Below, piece by piece: positions 22,849 through 30,038 of a stretch of 30,040 nt of DNA (its first letter is position 1; every line of letters begins with the position of its first letter). The stretch covers positions 1 through 30,040 of the forward strand of contig JBJTIF010000050.1 in assembly GCA_046094825.1 (NCBI GenBank), in the 5' to 3' direction. The notes beneath the pieces are model-generated. The model did not search any database and had not been told where the DNA came from. It saw only the letters and a program-made list of their open reading frames with translations. This stretch comes from JBJTIF01 sp046094825 (lineage in GTDB: Bacteria > Actinomycetota > UBA4738 > HRBIN12). The translations under genes and the position numbers were made by a program.

Positions 22849-23757
22849 TCAGCCGGTGAGGTAGGCGAAGATGTCGAGCGCGCGGATCTGCGACGTGCGC
22901 ATCGCGAGGAGCACGACGCCGACGGCGAGCGCCGCGCCGGTCCCCAGGAGCGGCGACCACTTCCGGATCGCCGCAGGACCGAAGCCCTCGAGCGACCAGC
23001 CGACGACGACACCCGCGACGAGGCCGCCGAGGTGCGCGCGCCAGTCGATGCTCTGGAACCCGATCGCGATGACGGCGTTCAGGACGATGAGCGTCGCGGC
23101 CCACCGGAGCGACGCCATGCCCTGCGCGGTCCGCCGACGTCGCAGGCTCCAGGCGACGAACGCGCCGAAGACCCCGAAGATCGCGCCCGAGGCGCCGACG
23201 CCGACCATCATGAGGTCGCCGAACGCGTACGACGCGACGCTCGCGAGGAACCCCGTGACGAGGAACAGCCCGATGAATCGGCGCGGACCGAAGAGCGATT
23301 CGACGAGCCCGCCGAACGCGTAGAGCGCGTACCCGTTGAACGCGATGTGGAGCAGGCCGGCGTGGAGGAACATCGCGGTGAACAGCCGCCACCACTGTCC
23401 TGCGGCGATGAGGTAGGGCTGGAGCGCACCCTCGCGGACGAGCGCCTGCGGGCTCTGCCCGATGACGACCTGGAGCGCGAAGGCGGTGATGAGGACGACG
23501 AGGAGCGCGCGGGTCGCCGGCGGCACCGAACCGATGCGGCCGCCCGGGGCGTTGCGCACCGCGACGGGCCCGCCGCCGCCGCTGCGGAACGCTTCGCGCG
23601 CCTCGTCGACGCAGGTCGGGCAGTGGAACCCGACGGGCGCCTGCACCATGCACTCCGGACAGATCGCGCGGTCGCAGCGCGTGCAGCGGACCGCGGTCGC
23701 GCGGTCGGTGTGGCGGTAGCAGGGCGTCGCGGTGGTCGGTGCTCCGGGGTCCGCCAT
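22849..23757 (-). CDS. Rhomboid intramembrane serine protease with N-terminal zinc-binding domain
   Basis: The 302-residue protein starts at 23757, where its ATG overlaps the TGA of the upstream gene (TGATG). An upstream in-frame extension is an Arg/Pro shadow. Residues 13-49 hold a B-box-like cluster (CYRH, CTRC, CPEC, CPTC) likely to bind zinc. Six or so membrane helices follow. The rhomboid landmarks are WWRLFTAMFLHAGLLHIAFN, the catalytic GASGAIFG (Ser190) and the partner His242 in DWRAHLGGLVAG. Rhomboids cleave membrane proteins within or near their transmembrane helix. This zinc-ribbon fusion is common in Actinomycetota and Chloroflexota. Translational coupling with the lipoprotein upstream suggests coordinated production; the substrate is unknown. 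Confidence 0.95.
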   Translation of the reverse strand: MADPGAPTTATPCYRHTDRATAVRCTRCDRAICPECMVQAPVGFHCPTCVDEAREAFRSGGGGPVAVRNAPGGRIGSVPPATRALLVVLITAFALQVVIGQSPQALVREGALQPYLIAAGQWWRLFTAMFLHAGLLHIAFNGYALYAFGGLVESLFGPRRFIGLFLVTGFLASVASYAFGDLMMVGVGASGAIFGVFGAFVAWSLRRRRTAQGMASLRWAATLIVLNAVIAIGFQSIDWRAHLGGLVAGVVVGWSLEGFGPAAIRKWSPLLGTGAALAVGVVLLAMRTSQIRALDIFAYLTG

Positions 23758-24755
23758 CAGGAGGCCGCGACGGCCTGGAGCCGGGCGAGCACCTGGTCGG
23801 GGTCGAAGAGCGGACCCCACCGGTCGGCGATCCGTCCGTCGGGGCCGATGAGGAAGAGCCACGGTTCGTGGAGGTCGCCGTCGCGGTAGAGCCACTCGAT
23901 CGCCGCGTCGTTCAGCTGCTGCTGCTCGTAGTCCTTCCAGATCTCGACGTGGATGAACAGCGCCTCGGGCCCGGTCGCCTCCTCCATCGCCGCGAGGGTC
24001 TCGACCGAGGGGCCGCAGAACTGGCTCATGCAGAACGCCGGCGTCGCGAAGAGCACGAGCGCGGTCTTCCCCGCGGCGACCGCGTCCGCGATCGTCCAGG
24101 TGTGGAGTCGCGGGTCGGGGACCGACCCGGTCGCGACCGCGAGCGAGTCGATCGCGCCCATCGGGACGGTGTCGTCGTTGAACAGGAGCGTCTCGGTCGC
24201 GAACGCCGCGTCGCCCGGGGCGGGGATCCGCGGTTCGGTGTCGACGAGGAACGCCGTCGAACCGACACGCGTGCCGTCGCCGAGCTCGGCGGTCACCTCG
24301 ACGCTCCAGATGCCGGCCTTCGCGAACGTGATGTCGGTCGCCTCGTACACGCCGCGCGCGGTCGACGGCGCCGTCGCCTGGATCGGCGTGCCCTCGGCGC
24401 GCGGTTGGCCGGGCGTCGGCAGGTACGTCGCGACGACCTCGGGACCCGGCGTCGGCGAGATCGGGTTCGACTGCGTGCCGGTGTAGGAGAAGCGGAACGT
24501 CACCTCGCCGTAGCTCACGAGGTTGCCGTCGTCGAACACGAGGCCGACCTGCACCCGCTGCGGTGCCCCCGCGTAGAGGTCGGTGCTCGCGACGACCGGC
24601 GACATGGTGCCCGTCGGGACGAGCGTCGGGCTCGCGCCCTCACCCTGGGGTCGCGCCTCCGGCCGCCCATCGCCGGACGAGCACGCCGCCGCGAGCAGGG
24701 CGACGGCGAGGAGCGCGGCCGTGGCGCGGAGGGGGGTTCGCACGTCCCCCATCAT
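23757..24755 (-). CDS. Lipoprotein with thioredoxin-like C-terminal domain
   Basis: The 332-residue protein has a lipoprotein signal (hydrophobic core ALLAVALLAAAC, Cys25) and a Pro/Thr-rich spacer. A beta-sandwich of about 120 residues (VGLVFDDGNLVSYGEVTFRFSYTG, then GIWSVEVTAELGDG) is followed by a thioredoxin-like domain from about residue 220. That domain has LVLFATPAFCMSQFCGP, where the two cysteines (242 and 247) are four residues apart rather than the usual two. Later it has a family-like IHVEIWKDY and WLFLIGPDGRIADRW. It probably works outside the membrane in thiol or metal chemistry, in the manner of TlpA/SCO-like proteins. That role is inference. Start: two adjacent ATGs (24755, 24752), no clear ribosome-binding site. 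It may be read through from the operon ending at 24834, 78 bases upstream. Confidence 0.88.
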   Translation of the reverse strand: MMGDVRTPLRATAALLAVALLAAACSSGDGRPEARPQGEGASPTLVPTGTMSPVVASTDLYAGAPQRVQVGLVFDDGNLVSYGEVTFRFSYTGTQSNPISPTPGPEVVATYLPTPGQPRAEGTPIQATAPSTARGVYEATDITFAKAGIWSVEVTAELGDGTRVGSTAFLVDTEPRIPAPGDAAFATETLLFNDDTVPMGAIDSLAVATGSVPDPRLHTWTIADAVAAGKTALVLFATPAFCMSQFCGPSVETLAAMEEATGPEALFIHVEIWKDYEQQQLNDAAIEWLYRDGDLHEPWLFLIGPDGRIADRWGPLFDPDQVLARLQAVAAS

Positions 24756-24833
24756 CCCGCGCCGCGGGGGCGTCGTCAGGCGGCGGCCGGTCCGCAGGTC
24801 GAGCGGCGCGGGTCGCCCGACGCCGCGCGGGGA

Positions 24834-25352
24834 TCAGACCGGGTGGCCCTCGAGGCGCAGGAGGAAGGCCTTGCGCCACTCCTTCCCGCCGTAGCCCCCG
24901 ATGCCGCCGGCCGCGGGGACGACGCGGTGGCAGGGGACGACGAGGAGGAACGGGTTGCGGTTCAGGGCGTTGCCGGCCGCTCGCGCGCCCCGCGGGGCGC
25001 CCGCGCGGCCGGCGATCTCGCCGTACGTCGCGACGCGTCCGTAGGGGATCCGCGTGGTCGCGCGCAGGACCCGGCGGCCGAACCCCTCCGGCGCGAGCGA
25101 CCAGTCGAGCTCGAGGTCGAACGCGCGCGTGCGGCCGGCGAGGTACGCGTCGATCGCGCGTCGCGCCGGCGTCGTGCGCGCCGCATCGCGGACCGGACGG
25201 ACGCCGAGGGCGTCGGCGAGGTCCGCGACGATCCCCTCGGGCGCCTCGTCGTCGGCGAGGTCGACGGCCGCGAGCCCGCGTTCGGTCACGCCGACGACGA
25301 GGCGCCCGAGGGGCGTGTCCCACGTCGCCGTCGCGACCGTCGCGCCGCGCAT
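24834..25352 (-). CDS. Methylated-DNA--[protein]-cysteine S-methyltransferase family protein
   Basis: The 172-residue protein has the complete family core: FGRRVLRATTRIPYGRVATYGEIA (helix-turn-helix DNA-binding part), then AAGNALNRNPFLLVVPCHRVV. The latter includes the Asn hinge and the catalytic PCHR cysteine that accepts the alkyl group from O6-alkylguanine. GIGGYGGKEWRKAFLL follows. The N-terminal segment (TWDTPLGRLVVGVTERGL) is the short RNase-H-like domain of Ogt/MGMT proteins. It repairs alkylated DNA in a single-turnover reaction. The ATG at 25352 overlaps the TGA of the SCO1664-family gene (TGATG), fixing the start; a longer frame upstream is a shadow. It is the last gene of the coupled operon. 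Confidence 0.95.
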   Translation of the reverse strand: MRGATVATATWDTPLGRLVVGVTERGLAAVDLADDEAPEGIVADLADALGVRPVRDAARTTPARRAIDAYLAGRTRAFDLELDWSLAPEGFGRRVLRATTRIPYGRVATYGEIAGRAGAPRGARAAGNALNRNPFLLVVPCHRVVPAAGGIGGYGGKEWRKAFLLRLEGHPV

Positions 25353-26059
25353 CAGATCGGCGGCCAGGGGTAGATCGGTTCGCGTTCGGGCAGCGGGAAC
25401 CGTCCCTCGGCGAGGAACGCCCGGACGCGGCGACGCAGCGCCGCGACCTCGCTGCGCCGGAGGAGCCGGAGGAGCGCCCACCGCAGGTCCTCCATCTCGC
25501 CGAGCGCGGCGTCGAGGCGCCGCAGGCCCTCGAGGATCGGTTCGGGGACCGGCAGCGACATCCAGTCCCAGATCACCGTGCGCAGCTTCGGTTCGACGTG
25601 GAAGCAGAGCCCGTGGTCGATGGACATGATCCGGCCGTCGCGGGTGTGGAGGACGTGGCCGCCCTTGCGGTCGGCGTTGTTCGTGACCGCATCGAACGCC
25701 GCGATCTGCTGCATCTCGAAGGGGAACCGGTCGCGGAGCGTGAAGTAGTGCTCGTCCTCCACGTACTCGACGTAGTCGGAGAGCGCGCCGACGCCGATCG
25801 GCCCGAGGACGAGGCGGGTGGTCGGGATGAAGGGGAACCCGAGCGTCTCGGCGACGAGGGACGCCGCGACCTCGCGGCGGCAGAGCGTCCACTGCGGGAA
25901 GTCGTGGAGCGGGCGCTCACCGGCCTCCGGCTTGTAGACCGCGAGCCGGGGCGGGTCGCCGGGGATCTCGACGAGCATCGCGGCGTTCGTCGAGTCCGGG
26001 AAGAGTTCGACGAGCGAGAACTTCACGGGCGGGGGAACGAGCGGATCGTTCCGCTCCAT
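25352..26059 (-). CDS. SCO1664-family kinase-like protein
   Basis: The 235-residue protein belongs to the SCO1664 (TIGR03843) family, related in layout to PI3/PI4-kinase-like folds. Visible landmarks are the Lys in LAVYKPEAGERPLHDFP (Lys43, the nucleotide-binding lysine position), the loop FDAVTNNADRKGGHVL, and SIDHGLCF in place of the usual metal-binding DFG. The substrate is not known for the family. It usually stands beside a DUF3090 gene and an MSMEG_4193-type phosphomutase, exactly as here, which implies a shared pathway. The ATG at 26059 overlaps the TGA of DUF3090 (TGATG), so the start is secure. Confidence 0.92.
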   Translation of the reverse strand: MERNDPLVPPPVKFSLVELFPDSTNAAMLVEIPGDPPRLAVYKPEAGERPLHDFPQWTLCRREVAASLVAETLGFPFIPTTRLVLGPIGVGALSDYVEYVEDEHYFTLRDRFPFEMQQIAAFDAVTNNADRKGGHVLHTRDGRIMSIDHGLCFHVEPKLRTVIWDWMSLPVPEPILEGLRRLDAALGEMEDLRWALLRLLRRSEVAALRRRVRAFLAEGRFPLPEREPIYPWPPI

Positions 26060-26691
26060 CAGTGCTTGCCGTGTCCGTTCATCGCGGGGCAGACGTGGCC
26101 GTCGGGGTCGATCGGGTTCGCACAGAACTGGCACGTCGGTCGTCCGCGGGTGACGACCGCAGCGCCGTGGCGGGAGAGGGCGAGCATCTGCTCACGGGTC
26201 GCCCGCGCGACGATGCGCTCGGCCTCCTCCTCCGGCGGCGTGCCGAGGATGGCCTCGAGGACGCGGACCTCCTCCGCGACGTCGTCGTCCACGTCCTCCT
26301 CGTCGGGCTCGAGCTCCTCGAGGTCATCGTCGTCATCCTCGTCCTCGTCGAGGCCCTCGAGCTCGGCCTCGCGCCGGAACTCGTCGACCTCGAGGACGAT
26401 GCGGTCCTCGCGCTCGTCGTAGCGGATTGAGATGCGCCCGACCCGCCAGCGCGGCTCGACGGGTTCGACGAGCGCCATCGCCGCCTCGTCGAACGTGCCA
26501 CCGGTCTCGGCCTCGACGTTCGCGAGGATCTCGAGGACCGAGGTCGACAGGAGCTGCACCTGCTCCTTCTCGACGACGAGCGAGTACACGCCGTCGCGCG
26601 CGAGCATCTGGAGGTAGAACGTGCGCCGGCCCGGCTCGCCGACCGCGCCGGCGGTGATGCGTTCGACGTCCCCGAGGTCCCGGACGATCAC
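26059..26691 (-). CDS. DUF3090 family protein
   Basis: The 210-residue protein starts at GTG 26691, overlapping the phosphomutase stop by 4 bases (GTGA). The opening IVRDLGDVERITAGAVGEPG and RTFYLQ, then VEKEQVQLL, identify DUF3090 (TIGR03847). A run of mostly Asp/Glu (about residues 113-143) interrupts the core. The C-terminus has a zinc-like pattern CQFCANPIDPDGHVCP typical of the family. The function is unknown. Conserved neighbours are the SCO1664-family protein and the phosphomutase, both present and translationally coupled here. The acidic insert may bind a basic partner such as the Lys-rich tail of the preceding gene product. Confidence 0.92.
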   Translation of the reverse strand: MIVRDLGDVERITAGAVGEPGRRTFYLQMLARDGVYSLVVEKEQVQLLSTSVLEILANVEAETGGTFDEAAMALVEPVEPRWRVGRISIRYDEREDRIVLEVDEFRREAELEGLDEDEDDDDDLEELEPDEEDVDDDVAEEVRVLEAILGTPPEEEAERIVARATREQMLALSRHGAAVVTRGRPTCQFCANPIDPDGHVCPAMNGHGKH

Positions 26692-27365
26692 GTGGCCACC
26701 TTCCCCTTCGTCGTGGGCCTGGCCGTGCGCTTCGTCTTCGTCTTCGGTTTCGCCGTGCGCGCCGGCATCTCGAGCGGTCCCGTGTCGTTCAGCCGCAGGA
26801 GCATCGGCATGTGGCGGCTGAGGCCGAGCACCGACACCGAGCACGTGTCGATCGCGATCCGCTGGAACAGGTCGAGGTGGACGCCGAGGAAGTGCGCGAG
26901 GGCGAGGCGGATGAGGTCGGCGTGGGTGAAGCACGCGACGACGCCCCCCGGGTGGTCGGCGGCGATGCGCTCGAGCTCGGCGACGACGCGGTGCTGCGCC
27001 TCGAGGAACGACTCGCCGCCGGGGAAGCGCACCGTCGAGGGCAGGTGCATCACCGCGGGCCAGAGCGGGTCCTTGCGGAGCTGCGCGAGCGACCGGTCGG
27101 TCCACTCGCCGTAGTGCACCTCGCCGAGGTCCCTGCGCGCGGCAACGCGCAGGCCGCGGACGCGTGCGAGGGGGAGCGCCGTCTCGCGGCAGCGTTCGAG
27201 CGGGCTCGCGTACATCGCGTCGAGGGGCACGGCGCGGAGGCGCTCGACGAGGCCCTCCGCCTGCGCCCGCCCCGCGTCGGAGAGGTGGAGACCGGGCGTC
27301 CAGCCCGCGAGCTTCTTCCCGGTGATCGGGGTCATGCCGTGACGGATGAGCAGGAGCGTCGCCAT
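26688..27365 (-). CDS. MSMEG_4193-type histidine phosphatase (putative phosphomutase)
   Basis: The 225-residue protein is of the histidine phosphatase superfamily. LLLIRHGMTP gives the RHG motif (His9 becomes phosphorylated). YASPLERCRETA carries the second Arg, and VVACFTHADLIR carries the second catalytic His. LGEVHYGEWTDRSL holds the acidic proton donor region. It matches the MSMEG_4193 (TIGR03848) subfamily by its GWTPGLHLSDAGRAQA segment and by its genes next door. Its true substrate is not known. The C-terminal 20 residues are Lys/Thr/Arg-rich (AKPKTKTKRTARPTTKGK), unusual for the fold. The ATG at 27365 overlaps the mgsA stop (TGATG). It could be a small-molecule phosphatase rather than a mutase. 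Confidence 0.93.
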   Translation of the reverse strand: MATLLLIRHGMTPITGKKLAGWTPGLHLSDAGRAQAEGLVERLRAVPLDAMYASPLERCRETALPLARVRGLRVAARRDLGEVHYGEWTDRSLAQLRKDPLWPAVMHLPSTVRFPGGESFLEAQHRVVAELERIAADHPGGVVACFTHADLIRLALAHFLGVHLDLFQRIAIDTCSVSVLGLSRHMPMLLRLNDTGPLEMPARTAKPKTKTKRTARPTTKGKVAT

Positions 27366-27790
27366 CAGGACTGGAGTTCCGCGATGCGCTCGATGAGCAG
27401 GCGCGCGCTCGCGACGTTCGTGGCGAGCGGGACGTCATGGACGTCGCAGACCTTCAGGAGCGCCTGGACGTCGGGCTCGTGCGGGTGGGCCATGAGCGGG
27501 TCGCGGAGGAAGATCACGACGTCGACCTCGCCCGCGGCGATCTTCGCGCCGACCTGGAGGTCGCCGCCCTGCGGTCCGGAGAGCGTGCATTCGACCGCGA
27601 GCCCGGGATCGGTGCGCAGGAGGCTCCCGGTCGTCGCGGTCGCGACGAGGCGGACGCGGCGGAGCACGTCCTGGAACTGCCGGGCGAGGCGGATCATGTC
27701 GTCCTTCTTCCCGTCGTGGGCGATGAGCGCGACGGTGAACGGTCGCGGCGGTGCGGTCGGACGCCCCTCGCGGCTCGCCATGGCGGTCAT
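27365..27790 (-). CDS. mgsA: Methylglyoxal synthase
   Basis: The 141-residue enzyme converts dihydroxyacetone phosphate to methylglyoxal and inorganic phosphate. All signatures are visible: VALIAHDGKKDDM (His25, Lys28/29), ATTGS (phosphate-binding), LSGPQGGDLQVGA with the catalytic Asp, and LRDPLMAHPHEPDVQALLKVCDV followed by PLATN. The core starts about residue 18. The first 17 residues are an extension rich in Pro/Arg, so an internal ATG (third codon after the first) is also possible. The ATG at 27790 overlaps the kinase stop by 4 bases (ATGA), tightly coupling the two. In Escherichia coli the enzyme is inhibited by phosphate and favours phosphate release, so its pairing with a PhoR-like kinase next to a PHO box makes sense. 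Confidence 0.96.
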   Translation of the reverse strand: MTAMASREGRPTAPPRPFTVALIAHDGKKDDMIRLARQFQDVLRRVRLVATATTGSLLRTDPGLAVECTLSGPQGGDLQVGAKIAAGEVDVVIFLRDPLMAHPHEPDVQALLKVCDVHDVPLATNVASARLLIERIAELQS

Positions 27791-28791
27791 CGTACGCCCC
27801 CCTGCGACGGGAACCGGACCTCGAACCGGGTGCCGCGCGCGTACTCGCTCTCGACCGCGATCGTCCCGCCGTGGTTCTCGGTCACGTGGCGGACGATGGC
27901 GAGGCCGAGGCCGGTGCCGCCGGTGTCGCGCGACCTGCCGCGGTCCACCCGGTAGAAGCGCTCGAAGATCCGCGACAGGTCGCGCGATGGGATGCCGACG
28001 CCCTCGTCGGCGACGCGCAGGACGACCGCCCCATCGTCGACCGTCGTCTCGGCGCGGACGACTCCCCCCGGCTCGGAGTAGCGCACGGCGTTGTCGAGGA
28101 GGTTGCGGACGAGCAGCTCGAGGTCGCGCGCGCTGCCGGCGATCGCGGGCACCGCGGCCGCGTCCACCTCGAGCGCGACCCCGGCGGCCGCCGCCGCATC
28201 GGCGAGGCGACGCGCCTCGTCGACGAGCACCACGTCGAGGTGGACGTCCTCGTCGCGGTCGCTCCCGCCCTCGAGGCGCGAGAGATCGAGGAGGTCCGCG
28301 ACGATGTCCGAGAGCCGCAGGGCCTCGTGCTCGATCCGTTCGGCGAAGCGCGCGACGGCCGCGGGGTCGTCGGGCGCGGCCGTCGCGCGCGTCTCCGCGG
28401 TCGCGCGGATCGTCGCGACCGGGGTCTTCAGCTCATGCGAGGCGTTCGTCACGAAATCCCGTCGCGTCGCATCGAGACGCTCGGCCTCGGTCACGTCGCG
28501 GGCGACGACGAGGATCGATCCGGCGTCGCCGACCCGCGAGATCGTGCACCGCACGGATCGGGGCGGGTAGCCCACCTCGAGGTCGAACCGACGCGGGGCG
28601 TCGCCGGCCGCGCGGACGGCCGCCTGGAACGACGCCGGGGTGAGGCCGGCGACGCCCCGCGTCGCGGGACCGAGGAGCCGTTCGGCCGCGGGGTTCGCGA
28701 GCGCGAGCGAGCCGTCGGCCCGGAAGAGGAGGACGCCCTCCTCCATCGAGGCGAGCGCGAGGTCGCGGTCGGCGTCGGCGAGGGGTTCCAC
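27787..28791 (-). CDS. PhoR-like sensor histidine kinase without membrane segment
   Basis: The 334-residue protein has an N-terminal PAS-like domain (ASMEEGVLLFRADGSLALANPAAERLLG), then a HisKA domain with DFVTNASHELKTPVATIRA (phospho-acceptor His119). The catalytic domain shows LLVRNLLDNAVRYSE (N-box), VADEGVGIP (G1), IFERFYRVDRGR (F-box) and GGTGLGLAIVRH (G2). This is the PhoR/WalK class of kinases for phosphate or envelope signals. No transmembrane helix precedes the PAS domain, so it is cytoplasmic or depends on a membrane partner such as a PhoU/Pst complex. The response regulator is not in the window. It is divergent from pstS and is the first gene of a six-gene overlapping operon. The start is GTG 28791, 7 bases after a TAGACT -10 box. 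Confidence 0.92.
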   Translation of the reverse strand: MEPLADADRDLALASMEEGVLLFRADGSLALANPAAERLLGPATRGVAGLTPASFQAAVRAAGDAPRRFDLEVGYPPRSVRCTISRVGDAGSILVVARDVTEAERLDATRRDFVTNASHELKTPVATIRATAETRATAAPDDPAAVARFAERIEHEALRLSDIVADLLDLSRLEGGSDRDEDVHLDVVLVDEARRLADAAAAAGVALEVDAAAVPAIAGSARDLELLVRNLLDNAVRYSEPGGVVRAETTVDDGAVVLRVADEGVGIPSRDLSRIFERFYRVDRGRSRDTGGTGLGLAIVRHVTENHGGTIAVESEYARGTRFEVRFPSQGGVR

Positions 28792-28798
28792 GGCGGCG

Positions 28799-28804
28799 AG
28801 TCTA
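28799..28804 (-). promoter_or_regulatory. -10 element TAGACT of the kinase-mgsA operon
   Basis: On the minus strand TAGACT ends 7 bases before the GTG start (28791), predicting a leaderless transcript. It is 28 bases from the PHO box at 28833-28854, so a PhoP-like regulator could act on both directions. Confidence 0.5.
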
Positions 28805-28832
28805 GGCGGGGGGCCGACGCGCCTTCGGGGGA

Positions 28833-28854
28833 GTTCATCCGACGTTCACCTGCG
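28833..28854 (+). promoter_or_regulatory. PHO box: two 11-bp direct repeats
   Basis: GTTCATCCGAC (28833-28843) and GTTCACCTGCG (28844-28854) are adjacent 11-base units with the GTTCAYC core. This matches the direct-repeat PHO boxes bound by PhoP in Streptomyces and relatives. It lies between pstS and the divergent PhoR-like operon, 68 bases before the pstS start. A TACGGT element at 28882-28887 could be the -10. Confidence 0.8.
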
Positions 28855-28922
28855 GGACACGGCGCGGCCACGCACGGCACCTACGGTTCCCCCCGATGGC
28901 ACCCACGTCCAAGGAGGTTCGG

Positions 28923-29960
28923 ATGCGCAGGAAGCCCTGGGCGATCGTCGCCCTGCTCGCTTCCCTCTCGATCTTCGCCGCCGCGTGTGGCGGAGGCACC
29001 ACCGACGAAGGCACCGATACGGGTGGCGGCGAAACGACCGCTCCGGGCCTCACCGGCTCGATCGTCGTCTCCGGTTCGTCCACCGTCCAGCCGATCACCT
29101 CGCTCGTCGCGGAGCTCTTCGCCGCCGAGAACCCCGACGTCTCCGTGAGCGTCGACGGACCCGGCACGGGGGACGGCTTCGCCCTCTTCTGCAACGGCGA
29201 GACGGACATCAGCAACGCGTCCCGTCCGATCAAGGACGAGGAGGCCGCGCTCTGCGAGGAGGCCGGCATCCCCTACGTCGAGCTGAAGATCGGCCTCGAC
29301 GGCATCACCGTCATGACGAACCCGGCGAACTCCGCGGTGTCCTGCCTCTCGACCGCGGACCTGTACGCGCTCCTCGGTCCCGAGTCGCAGGGCTTCACGT
29401 CGTGGTCCGACGCGAACGCGCTCGCCGCGCAGGTGGGCGGTACGGGGAACTTCCCGGACGCGCCGCTCGATGTGACGGCGCCGGGGGAGGAGTCGGGCAC
29501 GTACGACGCGTTCGTCGAGCTCGCGGGCTTCGAGGACTACGGCGTCGCGAACGGCCTCTCCGAGGACGACGCGGCGGTCATGCGTCCCGACTACCAGGCC
29601 TCGGCCGATGACAACGTCATCATCCAGGGCATCGAGGGGTCGCAGACCTCCCTCGGCTACGCGGGCTTCGCGTTCGCCGAGGGTGCGGCCGATCAGATCA
29701 AGGAGCTCGAGGTCGACGGCGGCTCCGGCTGCGTCGCTCCGAGCATCGAGACCATCGCGGACGGCTCGTACCCGCTGTCCCGCTCGCTCTACATCTACGT
29801 GAACACCGACGAGGCGGCCTCGAACGAGGCCCTCGCGGCGTTCGTCGCGTACTACCTCTCCGACGCGGGCATCCTCGCGACGGGGGAGGCGGGCTACGTC
29901 GATCTCCCGTCCGCCGACCTCGAGGCCACCCGGTCCGCCTGGTCGTCGACGGGGCTGTAG
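28923..29960 (+). CDS. pstS: Phosphate ABC transporter substrate-binding lipoprotein PstS
   Basis: The 345-residue protein starts at ATG 28923, five bases after a strong AAGGAGG (28911-28917). The in-frame ATG at 28896 lacks such a site and would spoil the signal. The lipoprotein signal (RRKPWAIVALLASLSIFAAAC, Cys22) is followed by an acidic Gly/Thr linker and the PBP fold. Phosphate-site motifs are VSGSSTVQPI, DISNASRPI, IGLDGITVMTNP and EESGTYDAF. It captures phosphate outside the membrane for PstCAB. A PHO box upstream indicates induction by phosphate starvation. No pstC/A/B is seen; the strong hairpin just downstream may reduce read-through so that PstS is made in excess. Confidence 0.96.
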   Translation: MRRKPWAIVALLASLSIFAAACGGGTTDEGTDTGGGETTAPGLTGSIVVSGSSTVQPITSLVAELFAAENPDVSVSVDGPGTGDGFALFCNGETDISNASRPIKDEEAALCEEAGIPYVELKIGLDGITVMTNPANSAVSCLSTADLYALLGPESQGFTSWSDANALAAQVGGTGNFPDAPLDVTAPGEESGTYDAFVELAGFEDYGVANGLSEDDAAVMRPDYQASADDNVIIQGIEGSQTSLGYAGFAFAEGAADQIKELEVDGGSGCVAPSIETIADGSYPLSRSLYIYVNTDEAASNEALAAFVAYYLSDAGILATGEAGYVDLPSADLEATRSAWSSTGL

Positions 29961-30003
29961 GGGTTCCACCGAACCGCCGCACCACCGCACCACCTCCTCC
30001 TGC

Positions 30004-30038
30004 GGGTGGGGTGGACGCCTCCGGCGCCCACCCCACCC
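30004..30038. terminator. Strong hairpin after pstS
   Basis: GGGTGGGGTGG (30004-30014) is perfectly complementary to CCACCCCACCC (30028-30038). Inside, CGCC/GGCG (30016-30019 with 30023-30026) extends the stem past one mismatch. It lies 43 bases after the pstS stop, at the window edge, so any T-run is out of view. Confidence 0.65.

Noticed and set aside
23739..25373. 544-codon plus-strand open frame
   Set aside because: It runs antisense to the lipoprotein and methyltransferase genes, whose motifs are unmistakable.
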